Source: Candidatus Saccharibacteria bacterium UBA5148 | GTDB taxonomy: Bacteria; Patescibacteriota; Saccharimonadia; Saccharimonadales; UBA4665 | NCBI GenBank assembly: GCA_002413835.1 | Contig: DHXU01000003.1 | Coordinates: forward strand, 62,910 to 126,909 | Reading direction: 5' to 3' | Length of the DNA stretch: 64,000 nucleotides | Shown: positions 41,326 through 48,537 of the stretch, piece after piece | Layout of the letters: each line of letters starts with the position of its first letter | Position numbering within the stretch: the stretch's first letter is position 1 | Position numbers and translations under genes: made by a program | The notes under the pieces: model-generated | Told to the model about the DNA's origin: nothing | What the model saw: the letters and a program-made list of their open reading frames with translations, nothing else | Database searches by the model: none

Positions 41326-42717
41326 TCATGATGAAGCCAGTGACGTAATCGCCGGCAGAGCTGTGTTGTTGGCCTCGGCTGCCTGGTAAGCTCCGGCCTG
41401 CTGGGCACTCAGGCGCGGTAGATTGATGAAGAAAGTACTGCCATGTCCGAGCTGGCTTTCCACCCATACCCTGCCTTGGTAGAGCTCGACGATCTTGCGA
41501 CAGATGAACAGCCCAAGTCCGGTGCCGCCGATAGTACGCGTAGCCGAATTATCAACCCGGTAGAACTTCTGGAACAGATGTGGCAGGTCCTCGGCCGGGA
41601 TACCCGGGCCGGTATCTCGGATATAGAACTGAACGACGTCATTGTTGCCTGTCAGGCCGATGGATACCTTGCCCTGGTCGGTGTATTTGACGGCGTTATC
41701 GAACAGATTGGTGATAACTTCGCGCATCCGGTCAGCGTCAGCCAATACATAATAGAGCGGCTGCACGGTATGGTTAGTGTCCTCCCGGGCGTTGATCAGC
41801 TGGGTCGAACCGACGGCGAATTCCACCGCTAAGCCCTTCTTGTCGGCCGAAAACCGCAGATCCTGGGAAACCTGTCTCAGATATTCACCCATCTCAACGA
41901 CAACCGGATGGCTGCTGAGCCGTCCATCTTCGGCCTTGGCGCTGGTCAGAAGGTCCTGGAACAGCTTACCGAGGTGTTCGGTACTGATATGGGCCTTTTC
42001 CAGATAATCGCGGGCCCGCGAGTCGATGGTGCTGACGCGGTCATTCAATGCCAGGGCAATATAACCCTCGATGGCAGCGACCGGTGTTCGCATCTCATGG
42101 CTGGCTGTGCTGATGAATTCCGCCCGGTGCGACTCCTCTTCCCGTTCCTTGGTGACGTCGCGGAAGACGGCCACAGCCGCAAAGACGCGGGTCTTGTCAC
42201 TGCCGTTCGGCTCGTCGGTTAACGGTGAGATATTCATGCTGACCGGAATCCGTTTGCCGTTCTGGCTGAGGAGTTCGGCGTCAGTGACATGGATGGTGGT
42301 CTTTTCCGTGAAGACCCGCTGGAACGGATTGTCGGCGTCCGGATATGGTTCACCCTGGCTGGTGACGAGCTTGACGACGTTGGACAGGTCCAGGTTCATC
42401 GCCTCCGCTGGCTGCCATCCCGAAATGACGCCGGCGCTCGGGTTGAATGAACGGATGATGTGTTGGTCGTCGAACAGTACGACCCCGTCCTCGATGGCGT
42501 TGACGATGATACTGGACTTCATCTTCTCATCACGCAGAGCCGTCGCAAGTCTGTTAACAGAGTTCGGTGCCACCAAGTGCCGGCGTTTGATGCGCCAGAT
42601 TATCCAAAATATAATTGTGACTACCAGAGTAGTACTGATGATAACCATGAGGGTCTTATCCATATGACCCGTAGGCTTGGCAGCAGATAGCAGGTCGATG
42701 TAGTGTTTAGGGTTCAT
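41326..42717 (-). CDS. Membrane PAS-domain sensor histidine kinase
   Basis: A 463-aa kinase. One transmembrane helix (about residues 23-41) is followed by a PAS domain (about 68-185), HisKA with the H-box SHEMRTPVAAIEGY (H207) and the HATPase domain with FDNAVKYTDQG, DTGPGI and GTGLGLFICRKI. With a very short outside part, the signal is probably read by the membrane segment or the PAS domain. Partner of the response regulator downstream. Confidence 0.93.
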   Translation of the reverse strand: MNPKHYIDLLSAAKPTGHMDKTLMVIISTTLVVTIIFWIIWRIKRRHLVAPNSVNRLATALRDEKMKSSIIVNAIEDGVVLFDDQHIIRSFNPSAGVISGWQPAEAMNLDLSNVVKLVTSQGEPYPDADNPFQRVFTEKTTIHVTDAELLSQNGKRIPVSMNISPLTDEPNGSDKTRVFAAVAVFRDVTKEREEESHRAEFISTASHEMRTPVAAIEGYIALALNDRVSTIDSRARDYLEKAHISTEHLGKLFQDLLTSAKAEDGRLSSHPVVVEMGEYLRQVSQDLRFSADKKGLAVEFAVGSTQLINAREDTNHTVQPLYYVLADADRMREVITNLFDNAVKYTDQGKVSIGLTGNNDVVQFYIRDTGPGIPAEDLPHLFQKFYRVDNSATRTIGGTGLGLFICRKIVELYQGRVWVESQLGHGSTFFINLPRLSAQQAGAYQAAEANNTALPAITSLASS

Positions 42718-42928
42718 AATCGCTTAAGTTTATTATCGTCCTTTTTGACGCAGATGCAATGTCATTTACGGGTATATGCGCCGGCCGTCTGGACGGTGAT
42801 TAACAGATATGGTAAGATGTGTCGGTTCAATAGTTCCTCATACATGGCCTCATACCTTCGGTATGAACCCAAATTCCGCGGAAATGGTCAAATATGCAAG
42901 CACATTTGTCACATTTCACTTAGAATTT

Positions 42929-43003
42929 GGCCTCATCGTCTAACGGTTAGGACACCAGGTTCTCATCCTGGCAATTGGAGTTCGATTCTCCATGAGGTCA
43001 CCA
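42929..43003 (+). tRNA. tRNA-Glu (anticodon CUC)
   Basis: Full cloverleaf: acceptor GGCCTCA / TGAGGTC, anticodon stem CCAGG / CCTGG with loop TTCTCAT (anticodon CTC at 42962-42964), T arm GGAG-TTCGATT-CTCC, discriminator A, and encoded CCA (43001-43003). A small hairpin with a UUCG-like loop lies about 70 nt upstream (42850-42866). The downstream side is an accessory region. Confidence 0.95.
42979..42990 (+). repeat. Direct repeat AGTTCGATTCTC, copy 1 (tRNA T arm)
   Basis: Part of the tRNA-Glu T arm. An 11-nt copy is at 43077-43087 and a full 12-nt copy at 43879-43890, bracketing the toxin-antitoxin genes. Possible attachment-site remnants. Confidence 0.5.
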
Positions 43004-43076
43004 AATAAAAGCTACGGATGAGATTTAATTATAAATTATATCTTGAGAATTTATAGCTAGCTCTTATCCGTTGAAT

Positions 43077-43087
43077 AGTTCGATTCT
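43077..43087 (+). repeat. Direct repeat AGTTCGATTCT, copy 2
   Basis: Eleven bases identical to the tRNA-Glu T arm, 98 nt further on, just past the toxin stop codon. Confidence 0.45.
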
Positions 43088-43105
43088 GTTATCAAGAATA
43101 GACTG

Positions 43106-43414
43106 CTAGAGGATTCTGTCTAGGTCTCTACGCCCATACAACATGCGCCTAATTATCATGACGTTATCTACGACAACATAGAATATGAGACAGTTACCTA
43201 CCAGGATTCTTCGGTACGGATGTGGTCGGCTACCGACTGACTGATAAGGCGTTGCACTTAGTGGACTTGCTAGACGTTTCTTAATGGCAGCCTCAGCATT
43301 ATTGATTAATGTTTTTGCTGCTAGCTCATTTTTAAGTTCAAATAATAGGTAATCGGTAATCTTATCTAAATCTTCATAGAAAAGTGGAGAGTAACGAAGT
43401 TCAAAGCTAGCCAT
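43106..43414 (-). CDS. ParE/RelE-family toxin
   Basis: A 102-aa small toxin of type II systems: ELRYSPLFYEDLDKITDYL at the start, SRPHPYRRILVGNCLIFYVVVDNVMIIRRMLYGRRD at the end as in the RelE/ParE fold (quoted only as pattern; key residues are R65-Y67 and the RRMLYGRRD end). The toxin acts on ribosome-bound mRNA or gyrase depending on subclass, which cannot be decided here. Overlaps the antitoxin gene by 8 nt. AT-rich compared with its surroundings. Confidence 0.85.
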   Translation of the reverse strand: MASFELRYSPLFYEDLDKITDYLLFELKNELAAKTLINNAEAAIKKRLASPLSATPYQSVGSRPHPYRRILVGNCLIFYVVVDNVMIIRRMLYGRRDLDRIL

Positions 43415-43673
43415 TTACTTTTGCTTTAATTTTAGAGAACACATCTTTATGTGTTAGTTTTTCTGCATGGCTTTCTGCGTAAGCATCGGCCTCATCAAGA
43501 GCACGCTCAATATAATCTAGATGTGCCATTTTACTGAATTTATCAAAACTCATAGTTACCATAGAAGCTCTTCCGTTCGTGGTAAAGATAATAGGCTTAT
43601 TATTACTGCTTACTTCTTTCTCTATTTCTGAAAAGCGATTTCTTAAATCAGATATAGGTCTAATACTTATCAT
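43407..43673 (-). CDS. Phd/YefM-family antitoxin
   Basis: An 88-aa antitoxin: ISIRPISDLRNRFSEIEKEV at the N-terminus (DNA-binding Phd/YefM fold) with IIFTTNGRASMVTMS, and a charged helical C-terminus that would wrap the toxin. It precedes the toxin on the minus strand and overlaps it. A 16-bp palindrome upstream is the expected operator. AAAGGAT precedes the ATG. Confidence 0.87.
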   Translation of the reverse strand: MISIRPISDLRNRFSEIEKEVSSNNKPIIFTTNGRASMVTMSFDKFSKMAHLDYIERALDEADAYAESHAEKLTHKDVFSKIKAKVNG

Positions 43674-43693
43674 AAGGCAAATCCTTTCATAGT

Positions 43694-43709
43694 TATCATA
43701 ATTATGATA
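43694..43709. promoter_or_regulatory. Operator of the toxin-antitoxin operon
   Basis: TATCATAATTATGATA, a perfect 16-bp palindrome that includes the minus-strand extended -10 (TGC before TATCAT), about 20 nt before the antitoxin start. Typical autorepression site. Confidence 0.75.
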
Positions 43710-43878
43710 GCAGATATTCCAAGACTTGTTTATTCTTTAACGGTATGTTCCATCTAATAATTTCAGTAATACTTTCCTTATAAATCAAACCCTTCAGGGT
43801 CACCATTGGAAAGTTACAGATATAAATAAGCACCTTGGTTTCATTTTCGAGGCCCGGGAGTTTTTTCGCCTGTTGCCT

Positions 43879-43890
43879 AGTTCGATTCTC
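43879..43890 (+). repeat. Direct repeat AGTTCGATTCTC, copy 3
   Basis: Identical to the tRNA-Glu T arm over 12 nt, exactly 900 nt from copy 1, on the far side of the toxin-antitoxin pair. The sequence around it resembles no complete tRNA. Confidence 0.5.
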
Positions 43891-43933
43891 TGCAGACTGT
43901 TAGGATTTGGTTGTTTGAGACCAATCTTAAGAA

Positions 43934-43962
43934 TTGACCAATATACATAACTATGTTATTGT
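43934..43962 (+). promoter_or_regulatory. Promoter of the sugar transferase gene
   Basis: TTGACC (43934-43939), 17-nt spacer, TATTGT (43957-43962); leader of about 46 nt. Confidence 0.6.
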
Positions 43963-44014
43963 AGTCATTGAGAAATGATGTAGGCTGGGCTTAAGACCAG
44001 AATCCTCTAAAAGC

Positions 44015-44677
44015 ATGAAGCAAGGAATAGATTATCTTTCCGGTCAGACTAAGAGAAATCTCGACATAGTAGGCGGCAGCGCTCTAGCTGTTGCACTGCT
44101 ACCGGCAGCCATAGTAATCGGGGCATTCGTAGCTATTGATACTCATGAAGCAGACCCTTTTTATAGGCAGACAAGAGTAGGCAAAGGTGGAGAACCTTTT
44201 GCGACTTTGAAATTTCGTACGATTGTCAGGAAAGCAATGGATGTTTCAATAACTCAAGGTACCTTCGACTCACGCGCAAGCAAGTGGGGGCAACCGTTGC
44301 GACAGGCAGGGCTAGACGAATTGCCTCAGCTGTATAACGTGCTGCGAGGAACAATGTCGCTTGTCGGAGTGCGACCAATGGTTGAAACCGATATTGACTA
44401 CATGCAGTTCGCGGCACCAGGACTCTTTGACGAATGGTACGCCTACTATCAGGCTACCAGGCCAGGGATGGCCGGCCCAAGTCAGGTGTACAGGCATCAC
44501 TTTCGTGATGGCAAGAGCCGAGAAATTTATCGCAAATCAGCCGAACTAGACTTAAGATACTTTGACGGCGCCTCTCTCACGACAGATTTAAGGATCTTAG
44601 CCAGCATGCCGCTTGACATGCTCAAGACCAATGTTGACGTAGTCGAAAACGCAGCGGCTACAGACCTACAGAAATAA
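44015..44677 (+). CDS. Bacterial sugar transferase (undecaprenyl-phosphate phosphoglycosyltransferase)
   Basis: A 220-aa monotopic enzyme that starts assembly of surface polysaccharide by moving a sugar phosphate onto undecaprenyl phosphate. Family features are one N-terminal hydrophobic helix (about residues 18-40), KFRT after the basic QTRVGKGG loop, and the catalytic DELPQLYNVLRGTMSLVGVRP region (about 99-118). It lies alone in the accessory region; no glycosyltransferases or flippase are adjacent. Confidence 0.9.
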   Translation: MKQGIDYLSGQTKRNLDIVGGSALAVALLPAAIVIGAFVAIDTHEADPFYRQTRVGKGGEPFATLKFRTIVRKAMDVSITQGTFDSRASKWGQPLRQAGLDELPQLYNVLRGTMSLVGVRPMVETDIDYMQFAAPGLFDEWYAYYQATRPGMAGPSQVYRHHFRDGKSREIYRKSAELDLRYFDGASLTTDLRILASMPLDMLKTNVDVVENAAATDLQK

Positions 44678-44680
44678 AAA

Positions 44681-44815
44681 ATGCTACGCTATGAAATGTA
44701 CGGCGACGAAATCAGATCTATGCCGCAGAACGCACCGGGCGTACATTGGGATTTAGAATTCCACGTACTTACCCCGCGGCTTGCCGCGCAGGGCAACTAC
44801 AGGAGGGGAGTCTGA
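44681..44815 (+). CDS. Possible 44-aa protein
   Basis: An open frame starting 3 nt after the sugar transferase stop (MLRYEMYGDEIRSM...), with plausible codon use and a central hydrophobic-aromatic stretch (VHWDLEFHVL). Close coupling to the upstream gene supports it; the lack of a ribosome binding site and of similarity argues against. The stop codon lies at the left foot of a hairpin. Confidence 0.35.
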   Translation: MLRYEMYGDEIRSMPQNAPGVHWDLEFHVLTPRLAAQGNYRRGV

Positions 44816-44845
44816 GGAGGAACCTGGGTTCCCCTCAGATATAAT
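44811..44845 (+). promoter_or_regulatory. Hairpin followed by -10 box
   Basis: TCTGAGG-a-GGAAC-CTGG-GTTCCCCTCAGA (44811-44839), a 12-bp stem with one bulge, abutting TATAAT (44840-44845) that lies 9 nt before the next ATG. The hairpin occupies the -35 region, so it may be an operator or end the previous transcript. Confidence 0.5.
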
Positions 44846-44854
44846 GATAGTTAG

Positions 44855-45106
44855 ATGGCTGTCACAAGATTCCGGCAGGATGTCAGCGAAGGCCTGTCGT
44901 GGCGTGACGTCATGTCATTATCTAAACGAGACGCTCGCACTTTTGGTGCCCGGGCAGTTAAGCATACGGCGGAGCGAGAATCTATTCCAATGTCCGAAAA
45001 GGCTCAGATATTGTTAGCCGCTGAACCAGAAGAATTCCGCCAGTTGCAGTTCAATGGTATTCGCGGCTTCCGTCTGCCCTCTGGCGTTCTCGACGCCCCT
45101 TTTTAG
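44855..45106 (+). CDS. Hypothetical protein, 83 aa
   Basis: Not recognised. A basic, helix-rich small protein (SWRDVMSLSKRDARTFGARAV around residues 15-35) ending in a loop-like segment. A TATAAT box 9 nt before the ATG suggests a leaderless transcript. The stop codon touches the decayed tRNA-like sequence, so the C-terminus may have been altered by insertion or deletion. Confidence 0.5.
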   Translation: MAVTRFRQDVSEGLSWRDVMSLSKRDARTFGARAVKHTAERESIPMSEKAQILLAAEPEEFRQLQFNGIRGFRLPSGVLDAPF

Positions 45107-45183
45107 ACTTCCGTCGTCCGATAGCCCAGGACGTCTAGTTCTCATCCGGAAAATTGCGGGTTCGACTCCAGCCAGGATCACCC
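45107..45183 (+). pseudogene. Decayed tRNA-Glu(CUC)-like sequence
   Basis: Cloverleaf elements in order: D stem GTCC/GGAC (45116-45132), anticodon arm TCTAG-TTCTCAT-CCGGA (anticodon CTC at 45141-45143, one mismatch), 5-nt variable loop, T arm GCGGG-TTCGACT-CCAGC (one mismatch), then CAGGATC, A and CC. The 5' acceptor strand (ACTTCCG) pairs poorly. Likely a degraded copy of tRNA-Glu or an integration remnant; the intact gene is 2.1 kb upstream. Confidence 0.55.
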
Positions 45184-45204
45184 CCTGGAGTATTGCTTGT
45201 TGTT

Positions 45205-45213
45205 TGGTATTAT
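45205..45213 (+). promoter_or_regulatory. Extended -10 promoter of the methyltransferase gene
   Basis: TGGTATTAT, 6 nt before the ATG at 45220. Confidence 0.55.
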
Positions 45214-45219
45214 TATTCT

Positions 45220-45867
45220 ATGTTAGAAGATTATGTTGCGCGAACTATTAGCGCCTACAATGCTAGTCCAGACAAGTACGTGAGTTCCACGCGAGAAATG
45301 ATAAACCTTCAGGAGATTGATACGCTGGTAGAGTTTCTGCCGGATACTGATTCACCTGTACTAGATGCTGGGTGCGCTTTCGGGCGCGATTCAGCCGTAT
45401 TGGCTAGTAAAGGGTTGAGAACGGTTGGAATCGATATGTCAGACGAGTTACTTACGCGAGCGAAGTCGCTTCACCCTGACTTTGAGTTCGCCAAGATGGA
45501 TGTGCGTGAGCTGAACTTCCCTGATAACTCTTTCTCTGGTATCTGGTGTAATGCCGTGCTGCTTCACCTGAAGGATGTTGACGTACAGACGGCGCTTGCA
45601 GAGTTCTATCGGGTATTGAAGCCAGGTGGCGCAGTATGTATCTCATTTAAAGAGGGCAAAGGCGAACAGGAAGTGATGGAGATGTTTAGTAGCGACCAGT
45701 CACGCTTTTACAACTTTAAAACGATGGATGACACTGTGGCTCTGCTGGAGCAACAGGGCTTCGCGCTCCGCAAGCAGTACATACTGAACGAGCGTGAGCG
45801 CTTCGGCGAAGATAAACGTGACCTGAACTGGGTGTACTGCTTTGCCACGAAGTCTGCTGCTGTTTAA
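45220..45867 (+). CDS. Class I SAM-dependent methyltransferase
   Basis: A 215-aa enzyme with the SAM-binding motif VLDAGCAFGRDSAVLA (about residues 47-62), acidic loop VGIDMSDE, MDVRELNFPDNSFSG and the post-III YRVLKPGGAVCISFK segment, as in ubiE/type 11 methyltransferases. The substrate is unknown. I use the ATG at 45220 because an extended -10 ends 6 nt upstream; the frame extends left into the tRNA-like sequence. Confidence 0.85.
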   Translation: MLEDYVARTISAYNASPDKYVSSTREMINLQEIDTLVEFLPDTDSPVLDAGCAFGRDSAVLASKGLRTVGIDMSDELLTRAKSLHPDFEFAKMDVRELNFPDNSFSGIWCNAVLLHLKDVDVQTALAEFYRVLKPGGAVCISFKEGKGEQEVMEMFSSDQSRFYNFKTMDDTVALLEQQGFALRKQYILNERERFGEDKRDLNWVYCFATKSAAV

Positions 45868-45869
45868 AT

Positions 45870-45998
45870 GACCCAAGTATTGAAGACATTCAACTTTTAG
45901 GTTTGGAAATTGATAGCAGTGAATGTTTATATGTCGACCCTTACTCTCACGACCTAATCTTCGATGCTATTGCTCTGAACTTTGCGCATAATGTGTAG
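45870..45998 (+). pseudogene. C-terminal gene fragment, 42 codons, no start
   Basis: Directly after the methyltransferase, another frame reads DPSIEDIQLLGLEIDSSECL followed by YVDPYSHDLIFDAIALN and a TAG. It looks strongly protein-like but has no start codon or ribosome binding site. Probably the remnant of a gene whose 5' part was lost when the methyltransferase region arrived. The family is not recognised. Confidence 0.45.
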
Positions 45999-46028
45999 CC
46001 GCTCTAAGTGGCTGTAGGTTATATGTGT

Positions 46029-46946
46029 CTACCGGGTTGAAAGTCCCAACAAAGCGCCGAAAGTCTGCGTGGAGGCGACTGTTTCGCCGAGCTCGATTGC
46101 AAAGACTGGCAATGTGCAGCCGTGGGACGCCAGGATTTCCTTGGTGATTGTAATTTTGCTGGCGGGTACTTCAAAGTGACTGATATAGTTTAGTAAGATT
46201 GGCTCAAGTGTCCGGACTTCGCATTCATTGAAAATTGCTGACAGAGTAACTTGTGACTTAATCTTCTTTACCCCGATCAATATGGGGTAGTTGCCTGGTA
46301 TGTCGCTGCCGAGGCAGAAGACATCCCAGACGTCCTGGGCGCTTGTATTCACCTTCTTACCCCAGGTATTGTCGCCGTTTTCGTCGTGGGTGAGACTATG
46401 CCACTGTTTCCAGTGCCGTCGAACCTTGAAGGCGTTCAAAGTATACAATCTGGTATAAAATAATCCATAATAATACGATACCCATGTCAGAGCGTCGCCG
46501 TATCTGTTCGGCTCCTTATATCCCCTGCCGTGCATATCGGCGTAGCTGCGGGCGATGATCCGCAGTGTCGTCAAAGATATTGAATGCATTTCGCCGCCGC
46601 CGCTGAAGATTCCATAGGCGTCATAGGCTGGCTTGAGGCCGCCGTTCGCGATAATTGATGTGAACACATCTTTGGTATCGTCCTCTGCATGGTGGTATCG
46701 GCCCGTCCCGTGCCATAAGGCCGTCGACTTGACGCTGTTCTTATACGTGGTAATTTCGGCATCGGAGTAGTGCAGACTGATGCCTGGATGCTTGAGGAAT
46801 GTCTTTACCGCGTATGCATTCAGTAGCTTCGTTAGTCCTCGGTTGCTTCGCTTCGACGCCATCGCCAGCAGGATGTGATGCGGCAATCTCCGAACTGCCA
46901 ATTTCAGAAATTGACGCTGGAAATCATTATTTTTGTGTGCGGTCAT
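46029..46946 (-). CDS. Putative ADP-ribosyltransferase-like protein, 305 aa
   Basis: No firm family. The pattern ALWHGTGRYHH, then SIIANGGLKPAYDAYG and SISLTTLRIIARSYADMHG recalls the HGT / GL-P / S-T-x(n)-A-x-Y order of the PARP/KptA-like ADP-ribosyltransferase fold. N-terminal 45 residues are basic and helical. I chose the ATG at 46946, since TGCTAAAAT ends 7 nt upstream; longer starts lie within or before this promoter. Isolated gene; function inferred with low certainty. Confidence 0.5.
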   Translation of the reverse strand: MTAHKNNDFQRQFLKLAVRRLPHHILLAMASKRSNRGLTKLLNAYAVKTFLKHPGISLHYSDAEITTYKNSVKSTALWHGTGRYHHAEDDTKDVFTSIIANGGLKPAYDAYGIFSGGGEMHSISLTTLRIIARSYADMHGRGYKEPNRYGDALTWVSYYYGLFYTRLYTLNAFKVRRHWKQWHSLTHDENGDNTWGKKVNTSAQDVWDVFCLGSDIPGNYPILIGVKKIKSQVTLSAIFNECEVRTLEPILLNYISHFEVPASKITITKEILASHGCTLPVFAIELGETVASTQTFGALLGLSTR

Positions 46947-46953
46947 TGCGCTC

Positions 46954-46962
46954 ATTTTAGCA
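46954..46962 (-). promoter_or_regulatory. Extended -10 promoter of the ART-like gene
   Basis: TGCTAAAAT on the minus strand, 7 nt before the ATG at 46946. Confidence 0.5.
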
Positions 46963-47089
46963 TTCATCGACTGTTGACGGTTCAGTTGTCGCGGACTGCT
47001 TTGGCTTCCTGACAATCATTGTTAGTACATATTATTTTATAATCGACAATTTGTGGTACTATATGCCAATAATCTAGGAGTTACGCGAT

Positions 47090-47386
47090 ATGTCAGTTAC
47101 GCCTGTCGAAAGCTTGGATTTATCCGGAGTGCAGTACCCGCCGTCCATCGAGATATCAGAAACCTTTGTAGATGAGGATGCTCAAAAACTGCATGAACTA
47201 GCGCTTCATTACGGAATGAGGCTTGATAAATTAGTGAAGTACGGACTGGGAGTACTCATTGGCTTACAAGAAACAAGTGAAGCTGTCGGTGAGGAGTGTC
47301 ATCTTTTCATCGGTACCGGTTACATGGATTCCGAAATGTTCAGGATTGCAACACCGCAGGAATTAGCCCAAGAGGATGATGCATAG
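47090..47386 (+). CDS. Hypothetical protein, 98 aa
   Basis: Not recognised. Acidic, with a central helical part (DEDAQKLHELALHYGMRLDKLV, about residues 27-48, written here as pattern) that resembles a ribbon-helix-helix-like or small helical domain. TGGTACTAT, an extended -10, lies about 35 nt upstream, and TAGGAG 8 nt before the ATG. Single-gene unit. Confidence 0.65.
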   Translation: MSVTPVESLDLSGVQYPPSIEISETFVDEDAQKLHELALHYGMRLDKLVKYGLGVLIGLQETSEAVGEECHLFIGTGYMDSEMFRIATPQELAQEDDA

Positions 47387-47443
47387 CTCTTGATATTGAA
47401 GGTATATCTATGATTAACATTAATGGCGGACGTATTATTTACT

Positions 47444-47452
47444 TGATATCAT
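47444..47452 (+). promoter_or_regulatory. Extended -10 promoter of the Nudix gene
   Basis: TGATATCAT, 6 nt before the ATG at 47459. Confidence 0.55.
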
Positions 47453-47458
47453 GGTGTT

Positions 47459-47905
47459 ATGAACCGATCTGAACGGGAAGCGAGTATTGCCTGGTCAAAA
47501 ATCGTCGCAGGCTGCGTCCTACGACGCGAAAATGGTGAGTACCTGCTTGTCCAAGAAAAATACCACAAAATTTATGGCCTATGGAATATTCCGGCTGGTC
47601 ACGTCGATAAAGGTGAAGCTATTGAACATGCGGCTATACGGGAAGCAAAAGAAGAATCAGGATATGACGTAGAGCTTGTTAAAAAGATATGTATCTATCA
47701 TGAAACAGTTGACTCATCGGTACGGCACGCATTCATGGCGCGTATTGTCGGAGGTGAGCTGAAGATTCGGCCCGAGGAAATATTAGATGCGAAATGGTAC
47801 AGCTACGCCGAGATTGCCCGTATGCAGCTTGACGGGAAAATTCGCGCTGAATGGGTCTACGATGCAATTAGTCGGGTTGAGTTGCGACCTTTCGAATTTG
47901 CCTAG
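47459..47905 (+). CDS. Nudix hydrolase
   Basis: A 148-aa pyrophosphohydrolase. The Nudix box is complete: G-x5-E-x7-REAKEESG, starting GHVDKGE at about residue 44, with REAKEESGYD at about 58-67. The rest is the standard alpha/beta/alpha fold. Substrate class (nucleotide sugar, oxidised nucleotide, ADP-ribose) is undecided. Leaderless-type promoter. Stand-alone. Confidence 0.92.
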   Translation: MNRSEREASIAWSKIVAGCVLRRENGEYLLVQEKYHKIYGLWNIPAGHVDKGEAIEHAAIREAKEESGYDVELVKKICIYHETVDSSVRHAFMARIVGGELKIRPEEILDAKWYSYAEIARMQLDGKIRAEWVYDAISRVELRPFEFA

Positions 47906-48001
47906 TATAGCGCCCAGCATGTCCCTGATAGCCCCTGCCATTGACGACGCCCAGTAAGACTTGTATGATAGCTCCAACTAACGCAGATACGGAGATAGAA
48001 T

Positions 48002-48331
48002 ATGGCAAATGGTGAACTATGTATCGACTGTGTTCAGCGGACTAATCAACCTGCTGGCAGGATCAGAAACTTTTGTGCGTCTCTCGCGCTCGGCCGGAAT
48101 TACGTCGCGCCGGATTGCTCTACCAAAGGGCCCTTCATAGCAGAAACGTCTTATCAGGAAAATCCAAAAGGCTCAGTGGCGACGATTCTGAAAGAAGGCT
48201 TAGGCTGCGCCAAAGTCACTGACCCGTCTAAACCGGTTGTTATCTACAAATCGGGTGGCGAGCTGGTGTCTATGACCCTTGGTGATGAGGTAATATTCCC
48301 CTACACGACTTCTCCACAGGTCCAGGAGTAA
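48002..48331 (+). CDS. Four-cysteine CxxC-QRT family protein, 109 aa
   Basis: Second member of the family seen at 34916. ELCIDCVQRTNQP lies at residues 5-17, with Cys 7, 10, 25 and 39 matching C21, C24, C39 and C48 of the other protein (first three spacings identical). The C-terminal half is beta-rich (PVVIYKSGGELVSMTLGDEV). A zinc- or redox-type knuckle is likely. GGAG lies 8 nt before the ATG. The role is unknown; it neighbours the Nudix gene and rlmH. Confidence 0.7.
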   Translation: MANGELCIDCVQRTNQPAGRIRNFCASLALGRNYVAPDCSTKGPFIAETSYQENPKGSVATILKEGLGCAKVTDPSKPVVIYKSGGELVSMTLGDEVIFPYTTSPQVQE

Positions 48332-48537
48332 CTAGTCTTGGTCTAGATTCGTGCCGGCATGGGCGGCCGCTAGGCGGCGACCAGTTTGCCGACCTTTTCC
48401 GGAAGGCGTTGCGGACTCCCCTGCTTACTACATTCATGAGTGTTCCTTATTTTAAATTATAAGGGCAGTGTATGCAGGCTGCATTAGAATTTGCTTAAAA
48501 GATATGTATAAAATTCTGAAACGTGAACTACTGTTGT

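Noticed and set aside
48374..48440. Minus-strand reading ECSKQGSPQRLPEKVGKLVAA ending in TAG
   Set aside because: The peptide looks protein-like, but the frame has no ATG, GTG or TTG start after its upstream stop. Left as a curiosity, not annotated.
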